Shown here: one piece after another, positions 37,856 through 45,919 of the stretch
Position numbering within the stretch: the first letter of the stretch is position 1
Layout of the letters: every line of letters begins with the position of its first letter
Source: Microcoleus sp. bin38.metabat.b11b12b14.051
GTDB taxonomy: Bacteria > Cyanobacteriota > Cyanobacteriia > Cyanobacteriales > Microcoleaceae
Assembly: GCF_013299165.1 (NCBI RefSeq)
Contig: NZ_JAAFKD010000029.1
Coordinates: 1 to 64,000 of the forward strand
Length of the DNA: 64,000 bases
Direction: 5' to 3'
Position numbers and translations under genes: made by a program
The notes under the pieces: model-generated
Database searches by the model: none
Told to the model about the DNA's origin: nothing
The model's input: the letters and a program-made list of their open reading frames with translations, nothing else

Positions 37856-38194
37856 CTATTTTCCCCCGTTGACAACACACTCTTGCTTTTCGCCCTCATG
37901 CTGTGAGGATGCTTTAGCTTTAATCACCGCTTCCCGAAAGCCTAAAACTACTAAAATATTGGCAAGTGTCAAGAATAGTTCCGCAGAACCGTGCAGCCAA
38001 TCGACATTTGCTAGCGACTCATTGTAGGCAACTTTTGCGTAAATTGCGGCGGGAATAGTCACAGCCACAAAAACCAGAGTCCCGTAAAATCCCATCAAAG
38101 CTAAACGAGGTGTTTTTCCAGATTTCGTCAAAAACCAGAGAAAACCCAAGTAGGGAAATAGAGACATAACAAATAAACTTTCTTTGGAAATCAT
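37856..38194 (-). CDS. DUF3593 membrane protein
   Basis: This 112-residue protein has three hydrophobic segments (SLFVMSLFPYLGFLWFLT; LALMGFYGTLVFVAVTIPAA; AELFLTLANILVVLGF). The pattern PYLGFLWFLTKSGKTPRLALMG is what I know of DUF3593, a family shared by cyanobacteria and plants, unknown in function and often found with DUF2499 (here at 29990-30304). The C-terminus is hydrophilic. Confidence 0.85.
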   Translation of the reverse strand: MISKESLFVMSLFPYLGFLWFLTKSGKTPRLALMGFYGTLVFVAVTIPAAIYAKVAYNESLANVDWLHGSAELFLTLANILVVLGFREAVIKAKASSQHEGEKQECVVNGGK

Positions 38195-38489
38195 TAGTAA
38201 TTGGTGAATGACCAGATACTATGATAAATTACCAACTAAAAAATTAGTGTGAATAATTTTTAACTTTCTATTTTGAGTCGATCGCGTTTAATTCGACAAA
38301 TTAACCCATTTTTCTCGAACCGCTACCGACTCACCCAAGCCCGTAGCTCTCAACCTAAACCGCAGCAGGTCGCCAGTATTCACAACCTTTGACCCACGCG
38401 CAGACAAAACCCATAACCCTTACCCTAACACCGTTGTTACCATAACACATTTTCAACCTTGCCTGTCTGTTAATTTTTCCTCAACCCAC
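38195..38489. other. Intergenic region without recognised features
   Basis: AT-rich then mixed sequence between two minus-strand genes. I see no repeat, hairpin with T-run or small gene here. Confidence 0.5.
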
Positions 38490-39143
38490 CTACCCAGCGA
38501 TTAGAAAATGAGACCTTTCCAAATTTTTATTTCTGCTCGAAGGCATCAAGCAAGGCTCGCTCAAAATCTCTAACTCCAAGCAGGGTTTTCTATCAACTGC
38601 GATTATTTGTTGGAGCTTAGCCTCTAAATCAAAACGCGGGCCGCAATCCCAAATCTTGAGTTCCAATAGTCCGTTCAATACCGTAATTTCTAGTTTAATA
38701 GGAGTTTCTACTGGCAGATTTTTGTGAGCGTGGCGAACAGCATTCGTGAAACCTTCCACTAAAGCTAACTGAAACTGGAACCAAACCTCAGAGGGGAGAG
38801 ATAAATCTTGCAACTGCTCAAACCAGTCCAAAACTTTACTTACAGCATTTATATCTGTGTTGACTTGCAGGCTGATGTTTTTAACAGAACTTTCATTCAG
38901 TTCTTCTTCCTGCTCAATGTCATCTTGCCAATCCCACCTCTTGAACAAATTCATTAACCCATCTAAAGCGCTAGCCTTTTTTATATTTGGCGATTTGTTG
39001 CTATTTTCTACTTCGTACCTTTTGCTCAGAAACAAACAATTTCGACCGTCAACATTGCGGGTGTAACCTAGCTCGTCTGCAATCTGCCACATGAGTTTGA
39101 TGCCTCTGCCGCCTTCTGCCAGTTGATCTATGCTGTTCGACAT
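38490..39143 (-). CDS. GHKL (RsbW-type) anti-sigma-like protein with its two half-domains in swapped order
   Basis: The protein has 217 residues. A normal family member has the N-box, then G1 (DxGxxFD), then G2 (GGRGxxLM) and a final strand. Here G2 and the last strand come first (AEGGRGIKLMWQIADELGY, 9-27; GRNCLFLSKRY, 33-43), then a charged linker (44-90), then the N-terminal half: NTDINAVSKVLDWFEQ, N-box EGFTNAVRHAH (130-140) and G1 DCGPRFD (166-172). The tail after 180 matches nothing I know. A TAA directly precedes the ATG, and AGGAGA lies about 11 nt upstream, so no N-terminal part is missing. It may be a circular permutant or the fusion of two truncated copies. Confidence 0.85.
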   Translation of the reverse strand: MSNSIDQLAEGGRGIKLMWQIADELGYTRNVDGRNCLFLSKRYEVENSNKSPNIKKASALDGLMNLFKRWDWQDDIEQEEELNESSVKNISLQVNTDINAVSKVLDWFEQLQDLSLPSEVWFQFQLALVEGFTNAVRHAHKNLPVETPIKLEITVLNGLLELKIWDCGPRFDLEAKLQQIIAVDRKPCLELEILSEPCLMPSSRNKNLERSHFLIAG

Positions 39144-39853
39144 TTATTTTAGTCTCCTAAAAGTATTAGTTGTACCCAATGTTCACACCCGCCGAGACAC
39201 CTTGTAGTTTTTTATACTTGCTTGCTCAGTATTATTTCGGCGATTACCCAAGAATCCTATCTTTTTTAGCGAGGATACCGCATCAGCAATATGTCTTAAG
39301 AGTCTAAGCCAATTGGCTTATTTACCGATCGCCCGCACCGAGAGCGATCGCCCCGAGCGGCACCAGCCAGGTCGATCGAGCACAAATACTTAGGTGCTGG
39401 CGGATCTGACTACTTAGCTCAGCCGTCGCAAGCGACAACAAACAATACTTTCAGCGGCTGCGAACGGTTGTTCGCAGCCGCCCAAACCAAGCCTTTATGT
39501 AGTCGCTATCAATCTAAAGGCGTAAGTAATATCCGCGAGCGATCGTCCCAGCGAAGCTTACACCGTCACGTAAGACCAATCGATTAGACGAGGAATTGGG
39601 CAAACAAGCCAGTTTCTGCTAAGAATATGGGCTTTGACAGCGAAAAATTCACGCTCAAACCCGTTTTTTAGCGCCGCACGCGTCATTCCAGCAGAAAACT
39701 ATACGATCGAACTGAGTTAAATGACTTCTCCAGACAAAGCTTGGCTCGCATCCACAGAGTCTGTTATGTTCGAGGGGGAAAAGGGGAGAAGCCAAGAATT
39801 TGACTCTTTGGGAACAGGTAATTGAAATATCCAATTTAAATCCGCAACAGCTT
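39144..39853. other. Long intergenic region without a convincing gene
   Basis: About 700 bp between divergent genes. The only clear structure is a perfect 11-bp stem with GGTT loop at 39455-39480. HIP1-like CGATCGC sites are frequent (for example near 39330 and 39350). The promoters of the anti-sigma-like and pentapeptide genes must lie here. Confidence 0.6.
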
Positions 39854-40597
39854 ATGACGAAAATTAAAAAGACAATTGTCGCAGCAGCGATACTGCTACT
39901 GCCGTTTTGGGCAGCCGTTCCCTTACAAGCCCAAAATCTGTCTTTAGTCAAGCGGCTGCTAGCAACCAGAGGATGTCCAGGATGCGACTTATTTGGCGCT
40001 TCCTTGAGCCGTGCAGATTTGTTTGGCGCTTCCTTGAGCCGCGCCACTCTCAGCAGGGCTGACTTAGTGGATGCCGACTTGACTGCGGCTGACTTAATGG
40101 AAGCCAATTTAAACAACGCCAACATGAGAAACGCCTTTTTGGCCGACGCCGACCTCAGCAAAGCCGACATGAGCAGGGCCGACATCAGGGGAGCTAACTT
40201 AGAAAATGCCAACCTCAGCGAGAGTTCTCTCCGAGACGCATCCCTACAGTTAGCTAACTTAAAATGCACTAATTTGAGCGCCGCTAAACTCAGTCGCACT
40301 GATTTGAGAAATGCCGATTTTAGCGGTGCCAATCTCAGCGGTGCAGACCTCAAAGAAGCTGATTTCAGCGGTGCCAATCTCAGCGGTGCCAATCTCAGCG
40401 GTGCAGACTTGAGCGATGCGAGATTGAACAAAGCTAATCTGACAGATGCTAATTTCTGCGGCGCCCGGATGCCGAACCGCAAAATATCTCGGAGAGGCTG
40501 CCAATTAAACCCACAACAAGCGATTAGCTCGAACAATTACTGCAATTACTGCCGTCCCATCAATGACTGGTGGTTGAATATTTTAATGTTTAATTAA
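39854..40597 (+). CDS. Exported pentapeptide-repeat protein
   Basis: 247 residues from the ATG at 39854. A signal peptide (IVAAAILLLPFWAAVPLQAQ) is followed by about 35 pentapeptide units of A(D/N)LSx type from residue about 40 to 215 (for example ADLFGASLSRATLSRADL). They predict a beta-helix rod. A Cys-containing C-terminal tail (NNYCNYCRP) ends the protein. Several repeats are nearly identical at DNA level (AGCGGTGCCAATCTC), suggesting recent expansion. Location is periplasm or thylakoid lumen; role unknown. Confidence 0.9.
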   Translation: MTKIKKTIVAAAILLLPFWAAVPLQAQNLSLVKRLLATRGCPGCDLFGASLSRADLFGASLSRATLSRADLVDADLTAADLMEANLNNANMRNAFLADADLSKADMSRADIRGANLENANLSESSLRDASLQLANLKCTNLSAAKLSRTDLRNADFSGANLSGADLKEADFSGANLSGANLSGADLSDARLNKANLTDANFCGARMPNRKISRRGCQLNPQQAISSNNYCNYCRPINDWWLNILMFN

Positions 40598-40639
40598 GCA
40601 GTATCATCGCGATAACTTTCTGTTTCGTGACGATCGCAC

Positions 40640-40712
40640 TCGCCTCCGCACAGGTTCGTAGTGTGGACTTTAGTCCGCAGTATTTTGCTGACTAAAGTCC
40701 ACACTACGAACA
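40640..40712. repeat. GTTCGTAGTGTGGACTTTAG hairpin
   Basis: GTTCGTAGTGTGGACTTTAG (about 40651) and its complement CTAAAGTCCACACTACGAAC (about 40692) form a long inverted repeat of the same family as at 14.4 and 48.4 kb. It may act as a bidirectional terminator between convergent genes. Confidence 0.85.
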
Positions 40713-40770
40713 GTTTTTGTTAAGGTCAATCGAGAGGACGCAATATGAGGCACCCTACAATAACTGTTAC

Positions 40771-41856
40771 CTACTTTGAGCCATCTAAAAATTCCTTCAC
40801 TCTGTGCAGATATTCTGCGCCGCCGATTTGTGCCGCATTATTGTGCCCTCCTTCTGGAACCATGTAAAGCTGTTTGGGCTCAGGTGCTGCATCAAACAGT
40901 TTTTGGCTCATTTGGGCTGGAACTACACTGTCAGCAGTCCCGTGAATGAACAGGACGGGTATTTTCAGCCGATCGACTTTGGAAAGAGAATCAAACCGCT
41001 GTCTCAGCAATAAATCTATGGGAAACAGCGCAAACATCGGCTTTTGAAAATCTACCATCGCCCGCACCGAAGTAAAAGAACCCTCCACAATTAACCCCGC
41101 AGCCTCCGGGTGACGCACCGCCAGATCGATCGCCACCGCCCCTCCCAAAGAATGACCGTAGATATAAATTTGATGTGGGTTAATCCCCCGCTGTTTCACC
41201 AAATAATCCCAAGCCTGTTGAGCATCCTCATACACCCGAGATTCGCTCGGAAAATCGCCCTGACTTTTGCCGTAACCACGATAATCGATCAGAAATACCG
41301 ACAAACCCAACCGATGAAATCGATTAGCGTGTTCGACATTTGCACCCACATTTGAACCATTACCGTGCAGGTACAAAACTACTCCCCCTCTTGCTCCCCC
41401 CCTTAACAAGGGGGGGTTGGGGGGGGTTTCCGATGGAGAAACCGGAACTGCCCCTCTTGCTCCCCCCCTTAACAAAGGGGGGGTTTCCGATGGAGAAACC
41501 GGAACTGCCCCTCTTGCTCCCCCCCTTAACGAAGGGTGGCTGGGGGGGGTTTCCGATGGAGAAACCGGAACTGCCCCTCTTGCTCCCCCCCTCTGCTTAC
41601 GAGGGTTTTCCGAAGCCGGAATCCACCACCCATGCACGGTTTCCACCGTCCCTGTTTTCGCTGGAATTGGCAGCCAAACATCTTGATATTTCAACTGAAA
41701 ATTATCTGGGGTTGTGGCGATCGCCCGCGCCGGAGAAAAGATAAACTTACCTTGCGCTACCAATAGAAATAGACAAGCAGCAGCATAAGCGCCCGCCACA
41801 ACTATCCCCAAAATGATCGGCAATTTAGAAACAAGAAATACCAGCAGGTTGTTCAT
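40771..41856 (-). CDS. Alpha/beta hydrolase with N-terminal membrane anchor and an in-frame repeat insertion
   Basis: The protein has 361 residues. An N-terminal transmembrane helix (LPIILGIVVAGAYAAACLFL) precedes a BEM46-like hydrolase core: oxyanion motif LYLHGNGSN, nucleophile in IYGHSLGGAVAI, acid in IHGTADSVVP and a C-terminal GGHNNA His. Residues 84-158 are not hydrolase: they are tandem copies of GGARGAVPVSPSETPP, the translation of a repeat inserted just before the first core strand. The reading frame is preserved, so the enzyme may still be made with a Pro/Gly-rich loop. Substrate unknown. Confidence 0.9.
   Translation of the reverse strand: MNNLLVFLVSKLPIILGIVVAGAYAAACLFLLVAQGKFIFSPARAIATTPDNFQLKYQDVWLPIPAKTGTVETVHGWWIPASENPRKQRGGARGAVPVSPSETPPSHPSLRGGARGAVPVSPSETPPLLRGGARGAVPVSPSETPPNPPLLRGGARGGVVLYLHGNGSNVGANVEHANRFHRLGLSVFLIDYRGYGKSQGDFPSESRVYEDAQQAWDYLVKQRGINPHQIYIYGHSLGGAVAIDLAVRHPEAAGLIVEGSFTSVRAMVDFQKPMFALFPIDLLLRQRFDSLSKVDRLKIPVLFIHGTADSVVPAQMSQKLFDAAPEPKQLYMVPEGGHNNAAQIGGAEYLHRVKEFLDGSK
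41383..41607. repeat. C/G-rich tandem repeat inserted in a coding sequence
   Basis: Three to four units of about 65-75 bp contain CCCCCCTTAACAAGGGGGG and GATGGAGAAACCGGAACTG blocks. It is a dispersed-type cyanobacterial repeat, here within the alpha/beta hydrolase gene and in frame with it. Confidence 0.9.
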
Positions 41857-41978
41857 AGAAAATAGGACACGCGGGAAATTAGAAATCGGTCAAAAGCTAA
41901 TGGCAAATGATTAATTTAAACTATTAGCTTTCGATCGATTACTAACTTCCGCAGCAGCGTTCCGCCGAATTCCCAAAA

Positions 41979-43439
41979 TTAATTTAATTCCGGGTGACGC
42001 AAGTGCCAATTCGTGGATTGTTCGTAAGCATGAGCCACTTGAAACAGCCGAGATTCTTGCAACAGATTACCAATCAATTGTATCCCCACCGGCAGTCCTT
42101 TGTCATCAAATCCGCAGGGCAAACTCAAAGCTGGCAAACCAGCAAGATTCACCGGAATAGTCATCAAATCTGACAAATACATACTCAAGGGGTCGTTGAA
42201 TTTTTCCCCTGCCTTAAAAGCCGTAGTCGGAGCTGTGGGACAAACCAAAACATCAACTTGAGAAAAAGCTTTTTCAAAGTCTTCTTTAATTAAAGTCCGA
42301 ACTTTTTGAGCTTTGAGATAATAGGCGTCGTAATATCCAGCGGACAACACGTAAGTGCCGATCGCAATTCGGCGTTTAACTTCTGCACCGAACCCTTGAG
42401 CCCGAGTTTTGGCGTACATATCCAAAAGATTGTCGGGATCGGGCGATCGGAAACCGTACTTAACTCCATCATATCTCGCCAAATTAGCCGAAGCTTCCGA
42501 GGGAGCAATAATGTAGTAAGTGGGCAAACCGTAGCGGAACCGGGGACAAGAAACCACTTGAATTTCGGCGCCCAATTGTTGAAATTGCTCGATCGCCTTA
42601 GTTACAGCATCTTTCACCGACGAGTCCAGCCCTACCCCAAAAGTTTCTTTAATTACACCAATTCTAATCTGACCCTTCGGTCGCAAACTGGGTCTCAAAG
42701 CTTGGGCGTAGTCAGGAATTGGGACATTGAGACTCGTGGAATCTCTACTGTCATAACCAGCCACGGCCCCCAACAAAATCGCCGTATCCTCAACAGTCCG
42801 GCCAAAGGGCCCGATTTGATCGAGAGAAGAAGCGTAGGCCACCAAACCGTAACGAGAAACCAACCCATAGGTCGGTTTTAGCCCCACCAAACCGCAAAAA
42901 GCAGCAGGTTGACGGATCGAGCCTCCAGTATCCGATCCCAAACTCACGACGCATTCTCCGCCAGCCACCGCTGCGGCAGAACCGCCAGAAGAACCTCCGG
43001 GCACGCGCTCCAAGTCCCAAGGATTCGCAGTAACTTGATAGGCAGATGTTTCCGTCGAACTCCCCATGGCAAACTCGTCCATATTTGCCTTGCCCAGAAT
43101 GACGGCACCGGCTGCTTTGAGTTTGGAGACGACGGTTGCATCGTAGGGAGGCACAAAATTTTCCAAAATCCGAGATCCACAGGTTGTGGGAATGCCCTCG
43201 GTGCACATATTGTCTTTAACGGCGATCGGGATGCCCGCCAACAGTCCAATTTTCTCGCCTGCTGCGATTTGGGCATCGACTTTATGGGCCTGCGCCAATG
43301 CACTGTCTGCTGTCACGCACAGAAAGCTTTTCAATTTCGGCTCTAGCTGGGTAATTCGGTCTAATGCTTCTTGCGTAATTTCCACAGCAGAGCGTTCTTT
43401 ATTGACCAGTTGTCGGTGCAACTCGCGGATGGATGCCAT
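41979..43439 (-). CDS. gatA: Glutamyl-tRNA(Gln) amidotransferase subunit A
   Basis: 486 residues from the ATG at 43439 ([10 protein letters not shown]); an in-frame start 33 bp upstream is possible. The amidase-signature triad is complete: Lys75 (AVKDNM), Ser150 in GGSSGGSAA and Ser174 in DTGGSIRQ. GatA releases ammonia from glutamine for transamidation of Glu-tRNA(Gln) in the GatCAB complex. The partner genes are not in this window. Confidence 0.97.
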   Translation of the reverse strand: MASIRELHRQLVNKERSAVEITQEALDRITQLEPKLKSFLCVTADSALAQAHKVDAQIAAGEKIGLLAGIPIAVKDNMCTEGIPTTCGSRILENFVPPYDATVVSKLKAAGAVILGKANMDEFAMGSSTETSAYQVTANPWDLERVPGGSSGGSAAAVAGGECVVSLGSDTGGSIRQPAAFCGLVGLKPTYGLVSRYGLVAYASSLDQIGPFGRTVEDTAILLGAVAGYDSRDSTSLNVPIPDYAQALRPSLRPKGQIRIGVIKETFGVGLDSSVKDAVTKAIEQFQQLGAEIQVVSCPRFRYGLPTYYIIAPSEASANLARYDGVKYGFRSPDPDNLLDMYAKTRAQGFGAEVKRRIAIGTYVLSAGYYDAYYLKAQKVRTLIKEDFEKAFSQVDVLVCPTAPTTAFKAGEKFNDPLSMYLSDLMTIPVNLAGLPALSLPCGFDDKGLPVGIQLIGNLLQESRLFQVAHAYEQSTNWHLRHPELN

Positions 43440-43656
43440 GCTCGTACCTTTATCAATTCTACTTTCAGCCACTTAGCCAATATAGCTGGCAATTGTACCC
43501 ACTTACAGCGCTTCTTTAACTGCATCTATCTCCCTGCATCTGCGGTCAAAAAAGCTAGGTATTTGCCCCAACGATCCCCAAGAAGAAAATTTCATCCGGA
43601 ATTATCCCCAAAAGCAGAGATATATGCTAAGAAGTTCCCGATGCCCCGTTGGAGGA

Positions 43657-44112
43657 ATGCCACCTAAAGCCCACCTAGAATCTCACCTGACGGCAGAGGA
43701 ACTCAAAATTCGCTACCGGCAGGCACAAAACACCACAGAGTCGCGCCGCTGGCACTTGCTACTCTTAGTTTCCCGAAATTGGACTATCAAACAAGCAGCC
43801 CAAGTCGTAGGTCTCAACTACGACTACGCCAAAGAAATTGTCCAGCGCTACAACCGAGAAGGGCCTAACTCGGTGAGAAACCGCAGCGGAGACCGCCAGC
43901 CTCCTCCTGCCAAATCCTTGCTGAGTCCTGAACAGCAAGAAGAACTGCGCCAAGCCCTCCAAAGCCCCGCCCCCGATGGCGGAGACTGGACAGGCCCCAA
44001 AGTAGCTCGCTGGATTGCCGAAAAGACCGGTAGCGCTCATGTCTGGCCCCAACGCGGCTGGGATTATCTCAAGCGGTTGGGTGTTGATTGGCGGCGCCGC
44101 CGCCGAAAGTAG
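43657..44112 (+). CDS. Stand-alone IS630-like winged helix-turn-helix protein
   Basis: 151 residues from the ATG at 43657. It matches the N-terminal DNA-binding half of IS630-type transposases: LHLT-type helix TAEELKIRYRQAQNT, HTH WTIKQAAQVVGLNYDYAKEIVQRYN, then LSPEQQEELRQALQ and GWDYLKRLGV, where the DDE domain would follow. Instead it ends with a basic tail WRRRRRK. No DDE-encoding DNA follows. It could be a transposase remnant or a retained DNA-binding protein; terminal inverted repeats were not found. Confidence 0.8.
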   Translation: MPPKAHLESHLTAEELKIRYRQAQNTTESRRWHLLLLVSRNWTIKQAAQVVGLNYDYAKEIVQRYNREGPNSVRNRSGDRQPPPAKSLLSPEQQEELRQALQSPAPDGGDWTGPKVARWIAEKTGSAHVWPQRGWDYLKRLGVDWRRRRRK

Positions 44113-44583
44113 ATAGTTCGCAATATTTTTAAACGGGGTCGATCGCCATTGAGTGCGATCGATCCCTTTATTTTGTTTCTTTTCGCGTAGTATTCGTAGG
44201 GTGTGTCGCCATTAACAATCCCTAAATTAAATCTACAATTTTGTGGCGACGCACCTTAATATCATTTATAAAAAGTTTGCTGCTACAACAAAAATGTTGG
44301 GTTTGTTGCTTGCGTTCTTTAAAAGCAAAGGTGCGTCGCGATGAGATGGTCGCTCTTTCTAGAGGATTGTCGGTGGCGACGCACCCTACGGCTACGGCTA
44401 GGGCTAAAATCTCAAATCTAATTTGTTTCCTGTGCCCTTGAAAAGCAAAGGTGCGTCGCTATAGGATTGTCGCTCTTTTTTCAGGATTGTCGATCGCGAC
44501 GCACCCTACGGCTAGGGCTAAAATCTAAAATCGTTTGACTCTTGTAACAAGAGCTGCTTAGATTGAATTTGGTTGTGTTGAGG
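44113..44583. repeat. Intergenic cluster of three GTGCGTCGC-type hairpins
   Basis: Three hairpin elements with arms GGTGCGTCGC and GCGACGCACC(CTAC) lie at about 44196-44256, 44328-44389 and 44448-44509, separated by similar spacers containing GGGCTAAAATCT. No gene is seen; the promoter of the downstream serine hydrolase must lie here or just after. Confidence 0.88.
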
Positions 44584-44592
44584 ATGTGGAAT

Positions 44593-45894
44593 ATGCGAGG
44601 GTTCGGGCGTTTTTTGTCGATCGCAAACAAGATGGCAGCAGTAGCAGCCAGCATCGGACTGGTTCAAGTGTTAACCATCGCCAGTTCATTCTCCCAATCT
44701 AACCCGCGTTCCCTAGACGAACTCTACAAAATTCGCGATCAACTCGTCACCCAACTAGAACAACCCGCCTCACCCTCCCCAGAACCAACCCTGCTCTCTG
44801 GCTTAGTTCCCTTCGCGGGCAATCCCCAAGAAAAACTGGTACAGCAGTTGCAAGAGGTAGAAGTTCAAATATTAGTAGAACAGAGAGCAAACGACAGCTT
44901 ACAGCAAGCAGTCCGTTTAGCCAACAAAGCCGTAGACACTGGAAAACAGCAAAATCAGTCGATCGAATCTTCGCAGCAAACTCAATTTTTGTGGCACCAG
45001 GCCCTCAACAACTTACAAGAAGTCCCCCAAAATTCATTTCTAGCTCCCCTCACAGGCTCAAAAGCTCAGGAATACCGGGAAAATTTAACCGCAGCAACCT
45101 CTCAAGTGCAGCAAGCAAAATCTGATTTTTTGGCTGTGGTGGCTCGGGAAAGCGGTTTGTCGGATCAAGCATCGATCGGCATTTGCCACCTTTCTAGAGA
45201 GTGCGTCAACCTGCGGGGCGATGTGCCTCCTGTCAGCCCGGCCAGCTTAATTAAACTGCCGATTGCTGTCGCCCTGATGCAAAAACTCGAAAAAGAAAGA
45301 ATTAGTCTAAACCATGAAGTATTAGTCGATCCGGGCAATTTCACCGAAGACTCATCGACAAAGATTGTGTCCGATCGCAATTACCCGGTGCAGGTACTGT
45401 TAGAAGAAATGATCGATCGCAGCAGCAACATCGCCACCAATCAACTGATCGATTATTTGGGTGCCGATTACATCAATCAATTCTTAGACAATCGCGGCTA
45501 CCAAGTCACCCGCGTCAACTTCAAATTAATGGGCGAAAAAACTATGCCCGCCAACCCCGGTTCCGGCCCTAACCGCCTGACTGCTAACGAACTCACCGAA
45601 ATGATGGTGCAAATTTATAGCGGCGAAACACCAGGCGCTAAACTTTTAGTAGAAACTCTCAACCGCCAGTACGATCGCGATTTGGGATTCGCCGCCTTGA
45701 AAGGAACTAACGCCCAGTGGTTGGGCGAAAAAACTGGGGAGAATTCCCTGGTGCTCGGCACAACTTTAGCGATGAACATTGACGGCGAAGCCTATGTGAT
45801 GACTGTGATAGACAGCCGCACCAGCGGCGATCTACAAATCCGCCAGTCGATCGCTAAAATTGCCGATTATATTAGTAAGAATCCCAGCTTTTGA
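44593..45894 (+). CDS. Class A beta-lactamase-related serine hydrolase
   Basis: About 433 residues from the ATG at 44593, which has GAGG nine bases upstream; an ATG at 44584 and a TTG at 44563 are alternatives. The N-terminal hydrophobic stretch (AAVAASIGLVQVLTIA) is a signal or anchor, followed by a Gln-rich coiled-coil region. The C-terminal domain has class A motifs in order: S-x-x-K (SLIK), S-x-N in DRSSNIATN and KTG in EKTGENS. The usual Glu166 omega-loop motif was not identified, so it may be a peptidase or PBP-like enzyme rather than a true beta-lactamase. Periplasmic. Confidence 0.88.
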   Translation: MRGFGRFLSIANKMAAVAASIGLVQVLTIASSFSQSNPRSLDELYKIRDQLVTQLEQPASPSPEPTLLSGLVPFAGNPQEKLVQQLQEVEVQILVEQRANDSLQQAVRLANKAVDTGKQQNQSIESSQQTQFLWHQALNNLQEVPQNSFLAPLTGSKAQEYRENLTAATSQVQQAKSDFLAVVARESGLSDQASIGICHLSRECVNLRGDVPPVSPASLIKLPIAVALMQKLEKERISLNHEVLVDPGNFTEDSSTKIVSDRNYPVQVLLEEMIDRSSNIATNQLIDYLGADYINQFLDNRGYQVTRVNFKLMGEKTMPANPGSGPNRLTANELTEMMVQIYSGETPGAKLLVETLNRQYDRDLGFAALKGTNAQWLGEKTGENSLVLGTTLAMNIDGEAYVMTVIDSRTSGDLQIRQSIAKIADYISKNPSF

Positions 45895-45919
45895 AAATCT
45901 GAGAATTTGTTAAAAAATT

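Noticed and set aside
44593..45894. True class A beta-lactamase (resistance enzyme)
   Set aside because: SxxK, SxN and KTG motifs are present, but the Glu166 omega-loop motif is not evident and there is a long N-terminal coiled coil, so only the broader serine hydrolase name is used.
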